Assembly (NCBI GenBank): GCA_902496005.1
Contig: CABUZI010000023.1
Span: 1 to 19,355, forward strand
DNA from: an uncultured Collinsella sp.
GTDB taxonomy: Bacteria; Actinomycetota; Coriobacteriia; Coriobacteriales; Coriobacteriaceae
Reading direction: 5' to 3'
DNA length: 19,355 nucleotides
Shown: positions 1 to 6,773 of the stretch, in pieces
How the letters are laid out: the number at the start of each line of letters is the position of its first letter
How positions within the stretch are numbered: the first letter of the stretch is position 1
Notes under the pieces: generated by a model
What the model saw: the letters and a program-made list of their open reading frames with translations, nothing else
Told to the model about the DNA's origin: nothing
The model's database searches: none
Translations under genes and position numbers: made by a program

Positions 1-1
1 C

Positions 2-79
2 AACAAGGCGAACGTGGCCACGGCGCGCGAGCTCGCCTGCTGGGTATGGGCGGTCGGCCTCATGGCCGAGGAGGCGTAG
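2..79 (+). pseudogene. IS110-family transposase, C-terminal end only (5' cut by window edge)
   Basis: The window opens inside a reading frame giving 25 residues before a TAG stop, including the stretch ATARELACWVWAVGLM. This resembles the C-terminal tail of IS110-family (DEDD plus Transposase_20) transposases, which often end in an A-x-x-x-A-R-E-L-A-x-x-x-W pattern. Catalytic residues lie outside the window, so whether the copy is intact cannot be told. The long non-coding stretch after it and the TTGACA near position 377 fit an IS110-type element end. The family call rests on a short match. Confidence 0.55.
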
Positions 80-390
80 GGGGGCGGTCCCCTGCACATA
101 AGCCAGTCACCCCGGAAGCGGTTCGATCCGAAGCCGTTGAGGCGAACCTCAGGTCCCTTTTCTGCGAGCGCCCAGGGCGCCACACGCGTGCACAGACTGT
201 CGGTTCGACGTAGAAGCCTCAGCCGTAGCAACGGATTGCCCAGCGAGAGATCGCCGCGGGCGGATATTAAACTGCAAAGACGAGCGTCGGTAAGACACGC
301 CGAGGTCGCCGCGGACGGGCTGATATAGGGAGAGGGCCTGACCCCATATCGTTGGGGCCAGGCCCGATTTTGCCTCTTGACAATGTCCTG
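80..390 (+). mobile_element. Putative non-coding right end of the IS110-family element
   Basis: About 310 bases with no credible gene lie between the transposase stop and the start of the next gene region. They hold several small hairpins (a GAGG/CCTC stem with CGAA loop near 140-151, a GCGCC/GGCGC stem near 168-180), an imperfect direct repeat (about 249-270 and 302-325, sharing TCGCCGCGG), a strong hairpin at 334-365, and TTGACA at 377-382. IS110-family elements carry non-coding ends that encode a bridge (seek) RNA, and many place an outward -35 box in one end. The right boundary near 390 is a guess: no target-site core or left end is visible. Confidence 0.35.
334..365 (+). terminator. Hairpin, probable terminator or RNA stem at the IS end
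   Basis: GGGCCTG (334-340) pairs with CAGGCCC (359-365), and CCCCA (342-346) with TGGGG (353-357). One A/C mismatch separates the two stems and the loop is 6 nt. A short T-rich stretch (GATTTTG) follows. It could end transposase transcription or belong to a structured RNA of the element. Confidence 0.5.
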
Positions 391-426
391 CTCATATTAA
401 AAGGAACGTCCCCTTCTGCCGGCAAG

Positions 427-1002
427 CTATGTTGATATTTGAGTTGTCGTCGTTTCGTTCGTCTGGGCCGTTTCGACGTCGTCGCCTTGCTTGTCTTCGT
501 CCTTTTGCGCATCGGCGATGGTGGAGGCCGCCGCGACGATACCGCGCTGGGGCGCAACGCCCGTCTGGGTCTGAGCGCCCTCGACAACTTCTGTACCTAC
601 ATGCGCGAGCTCGGGCGATTTAAACATTGCGTCCAAGTTGGCGCCACCGCCGGCGTAGCCAAGCGCAGCGAGTGCGATGACGATCACTGCAACGGCGGCC
701 ACGATCGGCACGTAGCGATGCCAGCCGGCGGGATTGAGCCCGCTGCGGCGAGCCGCCCCGCGGCTGATGTAGCCGAGCGTTCCGTCGTGCTTGAGCTTTG
801 AGCCCACCACGCGTTTGCGGCCCCACAGCGAGGACTCTGCCTGCATTGCCAAGCGGGCGCTTGCCGAAGGATAGCCGTATTTAGTGCGCTTGAACGAGCC
901 ATCAAACCCCGAGGCGTGTTTGCCCCACGTCACCGATGTCGTGCGTCGGTTAACCGGCGCGGCGCTCCGCCTTCTGCGGCTCGGTTTTGAAGTCTCAGCC
1001 AT
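427..1002 (-). CDS. Single-pass membrane protein of unknown function
   Basis: The protein has 191 residues from an ATG at 1002, preceded by GAGGG; the longer upstream frame lacks a comparable site. I do not recognise a family. The N-terminal ~95 residues are strongly basic (an RRRRR-like patch near residues 9-12, many Lys/Arg) and should be cytoplasmic. A hydrophobic helix spans about residues 98-116 (VPIVAAVAVIVIALAALGY). The C-terminal ~75 residues are acidic and rich in Thr/Gln/Ala, with a repetitive Thr-rich end, and are likely extracellular. The shape (basic inside, one helix, low-complexity outside) occurs in envelope-associated and division-associated proteins, but no function can be assigned. 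The regulator gene upstream ends 84 bp away, and a promoter candidate sits in that gap. Confidence 0.75.
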   Translation of the reverse strand: MAETSKPSRRRRSAAPVNRRTTSVTWGKHASGFDGSFKRTKYGYPSASARLAMQAESSLWGRKRVVGSKLKHDGTLGYISRGAARRSGLNPAGWHRYVPIVAAVAVIVIALAALGYAGGGANLDAMFKSPELAHVGTEVVEGAQTQTGVAPQRGIVAAASTIADAQKDEDKQGDDVETAQTNETTTTQIST

Positions 1003-1046
1003 ATGCCCTCGCACGCCGTAACCAAATCGAAACAATAACGCTTTGG

Positions 1047-1075
1047 ACTGTAGCACACGCGTCGCGCGCGGTCAC
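1047..1075 (-). promoter_or_regulatory. Candidate promoter for the membrane protein gene
   Basis: On the minus strand GTGACC (1075-1070, 4 of 6 to the -35 consensus) and TACAGT (1052-1047, -10) are separated by 17 bp. Transcription would start about 40 bp upstream of the ATG at 1002. The spacing is ideal but the call is by eye only. Confidence 0.35.
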
Positions 1076-1086
1076 GGGCGCCTCGC

Positions 1087-2304
1087 TCAACGGTCATCGT
1101 CCTTCAGCAAGCGCCACAGCGTTGTACGGCTTATGCCCAGCACCTCCGCCGCACGGGTTCGGTTGCCGTGGAGATGGTCTACAACCAGATGCGCGATATC
1201 TCGCTCGGTATCGGCCAGCGGTCGCAGGATATACAGGTCACTTTTGAGCGTCGGGGCGCCAAAGGTTGCGGTCTTAATCACGTCCTCTTGGGCGAGCACT
1301 TCCTCCGCCACAGCGCGGTCCACCGTGCCCGCCCCCACCAATATATACAGTCGTTCCGAGACCTCGCGGAGCTGCAGATAATTGCGCGGCCAGCGGTAAG
1401 CATCGAGCGTCTTCGTCGCCGCGGCAGACAGCGTGGGCGCTGCCGTCCCAAATGCATCAGCGAGATATTCCAAGTAGCGCGCAGCCTTCGTCGACGCGGC
1501 TCCCTGCTCGGCGATTGCCGGCGCCACGCTCACCGCACAGGCGAAGCGCTCGGTCACAAAGGCGGCTTGATCACTTTCGCTGCCGCCCGGCATGTCATTC
1601 GCCGTCAGCACCACATGGCAACGCGTCGCCAACGCGGTGTCGGCCATCGTGGAAACGAGCTCGCGAAGGCGCTGGGGACCAACCGCATTCCAGCCCTCAA
1701 TGCAAAGTGTCAGCCCCGTTTGGAACAGCGGCGATTCGGAGCTTTTGAGCACATGGCGCCAACCGCGATCGGTGAGTTCATCGAGCGCGACGGAAACAAA
1801 GGGCTGATCGGCAAAAGGACCGTCCAGATAGAGGCGCTTGGCGATCTCAACCTGACCCGCTCCCAGCTCACCCTCGAGCATAAGGGGCACACCGCGCGCG
1901 TAGCTCTCGGCAACCGGTGCAGCCACCGCAGCGGCACCCTCAACGATGCCGTACGCACTCGATTCGTAGCGGGCCTCAACTTCGTCGGCGTTGAGCCACT
2001 CGATGCCCGCATGCGCGGCGGCGCCGCGCACCTCGCGGACCACGACGACCCAAAGGCCCCCGCCCTCTTTGTCGGTGGGGCGAACGGTCAGGCTCAGGCG
2101 CGTACCTGCACGTCCCATAACCAGACGCGCACCGTCTCCTATACGGTCGAGGCGCTCAGCTACAAAAGCCGCCACATCCCGCTCAAGCGCCGCGTCATTC
2201 ATGGTCGAAATCGCGACGTCCCCACGCGCATCGATTGCCAATGCCGAGGCCCCGGCAGCAGCCAGGGCCTCGGTCAAGATGTTCAGTTTGGCATCGCTAT
2301 CCAT
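1087..2304 (-). CDS. Fis-type HTH regulator with a degenerate sigma-54-activator-like AAA+ domain
   Basis: The protein has 405 residues; the ATG at 2304 is chosen because AGGGG lies upstream, whereas the longer frame runs through promoter-like sequence. Residues 1-110 are an unrecognised sensor-like region. Residues 115-330 follow the layout of bacterial enhancer-binding proteins. GELGAGQVEIA (145-155) sits where Walker A (GESGTGKE) belongs, but the lysine is Gln. LTLCIEGW (198-205) replaces the Walker B acidic pair. No GAFTGA loop is seen. WPRNYLQL (305-312) matches the usual WPGNVREL segment. Residues 374-401 (RTRAAEVLGISRTTLWRLLK) are a clear Fis-family HTH. Known families with lost GAFTGA act on sigma-70 promoters (as TyrR does); by inference this is a DNA-binding regulator without ATPase or sigma-54 function. 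Targets are unknown; yeiH lies upstream on the same strand. Confidence 0.7.
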   Translation of the reverse strand: MDSDAKLNILTEALAAAGASALAIDARGDVAISTMNDAALERDVAAFVAERLDRIGDGARLVMGRAGTRLSLTVRPTDKEGGGLWVVVVREVRGAAAHAGIEWLNADEVEARYESSAYGIVEGAAAVAAPVAESYARGVPLMLEGELGAGQVEIAKRLYLDGPFADQPFVSVALDELTDRGWRHVLKSSESPLFQTGLTLCIEGWNAVGPQRLRELVSTMADTALATRCHVVLTANDMPGGSESDQAAFVTERFACAVSVAPAIAEQGAASTKAARYLEYLADAFGTAAPTLSAAATKTLDAYRWPRNYLQLREVSERLYILVGAGTVDRAVAEEVLAQEDVIKTATFGAPTLKSDLYILRPLADTERDIAHLVVDHLHGNRTRAAEVLGISRTTLWRLLKDDDR

Positions 2305-2340
2305 GATTTGCCCCTGTCCGCGGCGTCGTGCAACCGCCGA

Positions 2341-2354
2341 CGGTCGTACGACCG
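2341..2354. promoter_or_regulatory. Perfect 14-bp palindrome upstream of the Fis-type regulator
   Basis: CGGTCGTACGACCG is fully self-complementary and lies 36 bp upstream of the regulator's ATG at 2304. Fis-type HTH proteins bind as dimers to palindromes, so autoregulation is a reasonable inference. No second copy was noticed in the window. Confidence 0.35.
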
Positions 2355-2570
2355 AGTGTTTCAAAATTGAACGATATTGCTCACCAAACACTATAGGGCA
2401 GAAAGCGCCGTCCTGCGAGTATAGGTGTTGCCCCGCATCGCCATCCTGGCGGGGCGATAAGAGCTCTTCGGGACTTATAAACCTGCGGACAAGCCATACC
2501 CGCAAGAGCTCCTATCGCTCCACCGTGAGAATGCGCTCACCAGCACGCAGCACGCAAACAAGCTACTTCT

Positions 2571-3605
2571 CTACCAGATTCCCAGCACGTGCTGCATTCC
2601 CAAACTCATGCACGCAATGCCAATCCAGCAGCAAAAGCCCAGCGCGATGGGCTTGCCGCCCTTTTTGACCAGCTCGACGATATCGGTATTAAAACCAATA
2701 GCCGCCATGGCCATCACGATAAAGAACTTCGACAGCTCCTTGATGGGCACCGTAACGGATGCGGGAAGCTGAAGCACCGTGGTGATCACGCTCGCCAGAA
2801 CAAAGAACAGCACAAACATGGGAAACGCGCGTTTAAGGGAGAACGTGCTTTTGGCGTCGCCGCCGGCCTTGCGCGCCAGATGCATCTGCCAGCATGCGAG
2901 GACCAACGTGATGGGGATAATGGCCAGCGTCCTGGTGAGCTTGACCACCGTGGCGCTCTCGAGCACATTGGCGCCGGGATGCATGCTGTCCCAAGCGCTC
3001 GCCGCAGCCGTTACGGACGAGGTGTCGTTGATGGCGGTACCGGCAAACAGGCCAAAGCCCTCGTTGGTCAGCCCGAGCATGCCGCCGAGCGTCGGAAACA
3101 CGAGCGCCGCGATAACGTTAAACAGGAAGATGACCGAGATGGCCTGGGCAATCTCGCGATCGTCGGCATCGATGACGGGCGCGGTCGCGGCGATGGCAGA
3201 ACCGCCGCAAATCGACGAACCCACACCCACAAGCGTCGCGATCTTGCCCGGCACGTTCATAACGCGGCAGAGCACAAAGGCGATGACAAGCGAGGTCGAG
3301 ATTGTCGCCACGATAATCGGCAGCGACTGGGCGCCCTTGGACAGAATCTGGGAGAGGTTCATGCCAAAGCCAAGCAGGATAACCGCGTACTGCAAGACTT
3401 TTTTGGACGTATAGGTAACGCCAGCGGCGAGCTGTTCGCGACGATTCTTGGGAAAGACGAGCGCCAGGACCATGCCAAAGAGGATGGCAAATACCGGACC
3501 GCCGACCACCTCAATTTGTTTGCCGAGCAACGTCGCGGGAATGGCGACGATCAGGCAGAACAAGACGCCTTTCCAGCGCTCGCGTACGATATTTGCCAGT
3601 TGCAT
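2571..3605 (-). CDS. YeiH-family putative sulfate/anion exporter (UPF0324)
   Basis: The 344-residue integral membrane protein has about ten hydrophobic helices and the usual length of this family (PF03601). The conserved glycine/serine-rich segment GVGSSICGGSAIAATAPV (residues 127-144) and GTAINDTSSVTAA (189-201) are family hallmarks. Family members are annotated as putative sulfate exporters; the true substrate is not settled. The ATG at 3605 has AAGGAG upstream. A GntR/FCD regulator gene starts 163 bp away on the opposite strand, which makes it the likeliest local regulator. A GC-rich stem (GCCCCGC/GCGGGGC, about 2430-2456) lies downstream without a clear T-tract. The family call is secure; the substrate is not. 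Confidence 0.88.
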   Translation of the reverse strand: MQLANIVRERWKGVLFCLIVAIPATLLGKQIEVVGGPVFAILFGMVLALVFPKNRREQLAAGVTYTSKKVLQYAVILLGFGMNLSQILSKGAQSLPIIVATISTSLVIAFVLCRVMNVPGKIATLVGVGSSICGGSAIAATAPVIDADDREIAQAISVIFLFNVIAALVFPTLGGMLGLTNEGFGLFAGTAINDTSSVTAAASAWDSMHPGANVLESATVVKLTRTLAIIPITLVLACWQMHLARKAGGDAKSTFSLKRAFPMFVLFFVLASVITTVLQLPASVTVPIKELSKFFIVMAMAAIGFNTDIVELVKKGGKPIALGFCCWIGIACMSLGMQHVLGIW

Positions 3606-3768
3606 ATGGGACTCCTTCTTTCTATTTCACGTTTGCGACGGCTTATGATACGGCAACATTGAGCGCAGCCTTGCGCAAACACAGACTAAGATGCCGCAAT
3701 AGTTCTCAGGCAACAGCCGAATTACCCACCGCGGAGAGCTGATTCGCGGCATAATTAACAACTGACAT

Positions 3769-4500
3769 ATGAGTTTGATAGAACAGTTGCGAGGCGCTAT
3801 GGAAGAATCGATGCACGTCGGCGAGCAGGAAACGAGCCTACAGGACCAGTCCTACCACACCATTCGACGCAAAATCGTCTACCTGGACTACAAGCCGGGC
3901 GAAAAGCTGGGCGTCAAGCAACTTTGCGATGACCTGGATATGGGGCGCACCCCTGTGCGCGAGGCTTTGGTTCGCTTGGCGCAGGAAGGCCTGGTGCGCA
4001 CCGTGCCCCAAAGCGGCACCTATGTCTCGCCCATCAACCTCACCCTTGCCGAGAGTGCCTGTTACATCCGCGAGCATCTGGAAAAGCAGGTAATCGTGGA
4101 GTGCTGTGCGCGCGCCACCTCGGCAGGCATCGAGCAGCTCGACCGAGCCATCGCGCTGCAGGAAAAGGCCATGGCCGATGAGGATCGCATCGGCTTCTTT
4201 TTGAGCGATAACCTCATGCATCACATGATTTTTAGCATCGCATGTCGCAGCACCGTGTGGTCGTGGCTCGAAGAGACCAATGCCGACCTGGAGCGCTTCC
4301 GCTGGCTGCGCGCCGCCACGCAGGTTCTCGACAATCAGGACATCGTGAACGAGCACAAGCAGATTCGCCGCGCTATCGCCGGTCGCGACCCCATCGAAGC
4401 GAGCTTTTTGGTCAGCAAGCACCTGCATATGATGTTCCGCAACCAGACCGAGGTTCTGGACCAGTTCCCCGAGTACTTCGAGACCAGCAAGCTCCGCTAA
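3769..4500 (+). CDS. GntR-family transcriptional regulator, FCD subfamily
   Basis: The protein has 243 residues. A winged helix at about 27-88 contains the typical LDMGRTPVREALVRLAQEGL stretch (55-74) and wing (SGTYV). An all-helical FCD domain at about 94-235 carries candidate metal/ligand residues D147, H151, H196 and H218 in the usual spacing. FCD regulators sense small carboxylates, sugars acids or amino acids and usually repress a neighbouring gene; yeiH, 163 bp away and divergent, is the obvious candidate. The start is uncertain. The ATG at 3769 has no Shine-Dalgarno, but CATAAT (3750-3755) just upstream could give a near-leaderless message. ATGs at 3799 and 3811 have weak sites and would leave the HTH intact. 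The stop codon abuts a dispersed repeat. Confidence 0.85.
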   Translation: MSLIEQLRGAMEESMHVGEQETSLQDQSYHTIRRKIVYLDYKPGEKLGVKQLCDDLDMGRTPVREALVRLAQEGLVRTVPQSGTYVSPINLTLAESACYIREHLEKQVIVECCARATSAGIEQLDRAIALQEKAMADEDRIGFFLSDNLMHHMIFSIACRSTVWSWLEETNADLERFRWLRAATQVLDNQDIVNEHKQIRRAIAGRDPIEASFLVSKHLHMMFRNQTEVLDQFPEYFETSKLR

Positions 4501-4548
4501 CCTGCCAAAAAGGGACAGGTTCATTTTGGCAGGTTTTATCTGGGCAAA
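4499..4548 (+). repeat. Dispersed intergenic repeat, copy A
   Basis: CCTGCCAAAA (4501-4510) and TTTTGGCAGG (4524-4533) form a perfect 10-bp inverted repeat around AGGGACAGGTTCA, followed by TTTTATCTGGGCAAA. The same ~48-bp unit recurs at 6676-6722 (inverted), 9872-9922 and 10349-10398. It begins directly at the stop codon of the GntR gene. Confidence 0.85.
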
Positions 4549-4555
4549 TGCAGAA

Positions 4556-4591
4556 AAGGCCCGGCTCCGTCTTGATGCGGAGCCGGGCCTT
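4556..4591 (-). terminator. Rho-independent terminator of glmS
   Basis: A perfect 14-bp stem (4556-4569 with 4578-4591, core GGCCCGGCTCCG) has an 8-nt loop. Read on the minus strand it lies about 24 bp after the glmS stop and ends in CCTTTTCTG. It may also stop transcription from the convergent GntR gene. Confidence 0.85.
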
Positions 4592-4614
4592 AGTCGCTAG
4601 AACGGCGGAACCAA

Positions 4615-6462
4615 CTATTCCACGGTCACGCTCTTAGCGAGGTTTCGGGGCTGATCAACATCGCAGCCGCGCAGGATGGCGACCTCGCGGGCGAGCAGCT
4701 GCAGCGGGACACTCGCCGTGATGGGGCTGAACACGTCGCGGACGGCCGGCACGCGGATGATGCAGTCGGCGATCTTGTTGATCTCCCCGTCGCCCTCGGT
4801 GGCAACGACGATGACCTTGGCGCCGCGCGCCTTGCACTCCATGAGGTTCGACACGGTCTTGTCGTAGGTGGCACTCTTGGTTGCCACGGCGATGACGGGG
4901 AAGCCCGGGTCGATCAGGGCGATGGGGCCGTGCTTCATCTCACCGGCGGCGTAGGCCTCGGCGTGCAGGTAGCTGACCTCTTTGAGCTTGAGCGCGCCCT
5001 CGTAGGAAATAGCGGCACCCATGCCGCGGCCCACGAACAGCGCCGACTGCGCGTCCTTGCACAGCAGGGCAGCCTCATGCACGGCCTCGGTCTGGGTATC
5101 CAAAATCCACTGGATCTGCTCGGCCGTATCGGAAAGCTCGCGGAACAGCATGCGCGCCTGCTTGGTGGTCAAGCGGTACTTGACCTGCGCCAGCAGCAGG
5201 GCCAAAAGCGTGAGGCTCACGACCTGGCCGATAAAGCTCTTGGTCGAGGCGACCGCAATCTCCTTGTTGGCCTTAGTGTAGATGACGCCGTCGCTCTCAC
5301 GCGCCACGGGGCTGCCCACCACGTTGGTGATGCCGAAGACCTTGGCGCCCTTGATGCGCGCGTCTCGAATGGCGGCAAGGGTATCGGCCGTCTCGCCCGA
5401 CTGGGACACGGCAACGACGAGCGTCGTCGGCGTGATGATGGGATTGCGATAACGGAACTCGCTGGCCGCCTCAACCTCGGTGGGGATGCGAGCCCAGCCC
5501 TCGATGAGATTCTTAGCAATGAGGCCAGCATGATAGCTGGTGCCGCAAGCGATCACGTAGACGCGGTCGATGTCGTTGAGTTCCTCGAGCGAAAGGCCCA
5601 GCTCGTCGATGTCGAGCTCGCCGGCCGGCGTCATACGACCGACCAGCGTGTCGCGCACGACGCGCGGCTGCTCGTGGATTTCCTTGAGCATAAAGTCGGG
5701 ATAACCGCCCTTTTCCGCCATGTCCAGGTCCCAGTCGATGTGGGTGACCTTGGGCTCGATAACGTTGCCGGCCTCGTCGTTGTACTCGACGCCTGCGGGC
5801 GTGAGCTTGGCAAACTGACCGTCCTCGAGCACCACGACATCGCGGGTGGCGTCGATGAGCGCGATGACATCGGAGGCGACATAGGCGCCGGTCTCGCCCG
5901 CGCCGACCACGATCGGGGAATCCTTGCGGGCCACGGCGATCACGCCGGGCTCGTCAGCGCACACGGCGGCCAGACCATAGGCACCGACCACGTGGGTGCA
6001 AGCCTCGCGCACGGAGGCCATCAGGTCGTGCGTCTCGGCATAAGCCTCTTCGATCAGATGCGCGAAGACCTCGGTATCGGTCTCGCTCTTAAAGTGGTGG
6101 CCGCGGCCCTCCAGCTCTTCGCGCAGCTCGGCGAAGTTCTCGATGATGCCGTTGTGGACGATGGCGATACGACCGTCGCAGCTGGTGTGGGGGTGAGCGT
6201 TAACGACGGAGGGCTTGCCGTGGGTGGCCCAACGGGTGTGGCCGATACCGCAGGTAGCGTCGCTGTCAATGTTGGAAAGCTCGCTCTCCAGGCCCGCGAC
6301 CTTGCCCACGCGGCGGATGACGTCGAGGTGCGCCGCGGCGCCCTCGCCCACCTCGAGCGCGACGCCCGAGGAGTCATAGCCACGATACTCCATACGCTTG
6401 AGGCCCGTGACCAGGATGTTCTTTGCAATATCAGAGCCGGTGTAGCCGACGATTCCGCACAT
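4615..6462 (-). CDS. glmS: Glutamine--fructose-6-phosphate aminotransferase (isomerizing)
   Basis: This makes glucosamine-6-phosphate from fructose-6-phosphate and glutamine, the first committed step to UDP-GlcNAc for peptidoglycan, in the cytosol. The 615 residues match the family length. Cys2 of the N-terminal MCGIVGYTG is the glutaminase nucleophile. The glutamine amidotransferase domain is about 1-230, followed by two SIS sugar-isomerase domains (about 290-430 and 460-605) with CGTSYHAG and SQSGETADT motifs, and the conserved C-terminal PRNLAKSVTVE. The ATG at 6462 has GAAGGGA upstream. It is monocistronic, with its own terminator. Upstream palindromes with TGGTAT half-sites suggest repression by a NagR/DasR-like GntR protein. 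No glmS-ribozyme-like core was recognised in its leader. Confidence 0.97.
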   Translation of the reverse strand: MCGIVGYTGSDIAKNILVTGLKRMEYRGYDSSGVALEVGEGAAAHLDVIRRVGKVAGLESELSNIDSDATCGIGHTRWATHGKPSVVNAHPHTSCDGRIAIVHNGIIENFAELREELEGRGHHFKSETDTEVFAHLIEEAYAETHDLMASVREACTHVVGAYGLAAVCADEPGVIAVARKDSPIVVGAGETGAYVASDVIALIDATRDVVVLEDGQFAKLTPAGVEYNDEAGNVIEPKVTHIDWDLDMAEKGGYPDFMLKEIHEQPRVVRDTLVGRMTPAGELDIDELGLSLEELNDIDRVYVIACGTSYHAGLIAKNLIEGWARIPTEVEAASEFRYRNPIITPTTLVVAVSQSGETADTLAAIRDARIKGAKVFGITNVVGSPVARESDGVIYTKANKEIAVASTKSFIGQVVSLTLLALLLAQVKYRLTTKQARMLFRELSDTAEQIQWILDTQTEAVHEAALLCKDAQSALFVGRGMGAAISYEGALKLKEVSYLHAEAYAAGEMKHGPIALIDPGFPVIAVATKSATYDKTVSNLMECKARGAKVIVVATEGDGEINKIADCIIRVPAVRDVFSPITASVPLQLLAREVAILRGCDVDQPRNLAKSVTVE

Positions 6463-6536
6463 AAGATAAATCCCTTCGTTCGCGTGACTGCAAGACGTCC
6501 ACGCACAAGGGGCGCTGAGACGTACAACGTTCGAGT

Positions 6537-6542
6537 ATTGTA
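6537..6542 (-). promoter_or_regulatory. Candidate -10 box of glmS
   Basis: TACAAT on the minus strand (6542-6537) lies about 75 bp upstream of the glmS ATG. No good -35 is visible at 17 bp; that position falls next to the operator palindromes at 6564-6596. Confidence 0.35.
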
Positions 6543-6563
6543 CTCACGCAAACGCAAGCTGAT

Positions 6564-6596
6564 ATACCAGAAGTGGTATCTCAACTTAGATACCAC
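6564..6596. promoter_or_regulatory. Overlapping operator-like palindromes upstream of glmS
   Basis: Two perfect inverted repeats share one arm: ATACCA (6564-6569) with TGGTAT (6574-6579), and GTGGTATCT (6573-6581) with AGATACCAC (6588-6596). The half-site TGGTAT resembles the binding sites of NagR/DasR-type (HutC-family GntR) regulators of aminosugar genes. They sit 20-50 bp upstream of the glmS -10 candidate. The match to NagR is from memory of the family motif. Confidence 0.45.
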
Positions 6597-6625
6597 CCGA
6601 TGCACACACGTCCAGCCGGTCCAAA

Positions 6626-6658
6626 CCACCACAAAGGCACCTGTCCCCTTCGTGGTGG
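6626..6658. repeat. REP-like palindrome with GTGGTGG arms
   Basis: CCACCAC (6626-6632) pairs with GTGGTGG (6652-6658), extended inward by AAGG/CCTT after one mismatch, around a CACCTGTCC centre. It shares the TGTCCC core with the other intergenic repeats but has different arms. Only one copy is seen here. Confidence 0.5.
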
Positions 6659-6675
6659 TCGCGTTGGCAACGGCG

Positions 6676-6722
6676 TTTCCCCAGATAAACCTGCCAAAAT
6701 AAACCTGTCCCTTTTTGGTTGG
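6676..6722 (-). repeat. Dispersed intergenic repeat, copy B (inverted)
   Basis: On the minus strand it reads CCAACCAAAAAGGGACAGG, then TTTATTTTGGCAGG and TTTATCTGGGGAAA, the same unit as copies A, C and D. One arm is changed to CCAACC, which breaks the perfect inverted repeat. It lies just upstream of the LacI gene at 6774 and may overlap its promoter (TACAAT at 6733-6738). Confidence 0.8.
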
Positions 6723-6773
6723 TTTGGGATGCTACAATCTGGCTTGTACTTGAAACGCATCAAAGGGGCCGCT

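Noticed and set aside
137..328. 63-codon frame in the IS end
   Set aside because: No RBS, Arg/Ser-rich translation and overlap with structured non-coding sequence; treated as non-coding.
1168..2370. 400-codon plus-strand frame opposite the Fis-type regulator
   Set aside because: Antisense shadow; the minus-strand gene has a clear HTH and an RBS.
2589..3662. 357-codon plus-strand frame opposite yeiH
   Set aside because: Antisense shadow of a recognisable membrane protein; translation is polar and His-rich.
6463..6560. glmS ribozyme in the glmS leader
   Set aside because: No recognisable ribozyme core; the leader is short if the TACAAT -10 is used.
4930..6702. 590-codon plus-strand frame opposite glmS
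   Set aside because: Antisense shadow of glmS in a GC-rich genome; composition is typical of a reverse frame.
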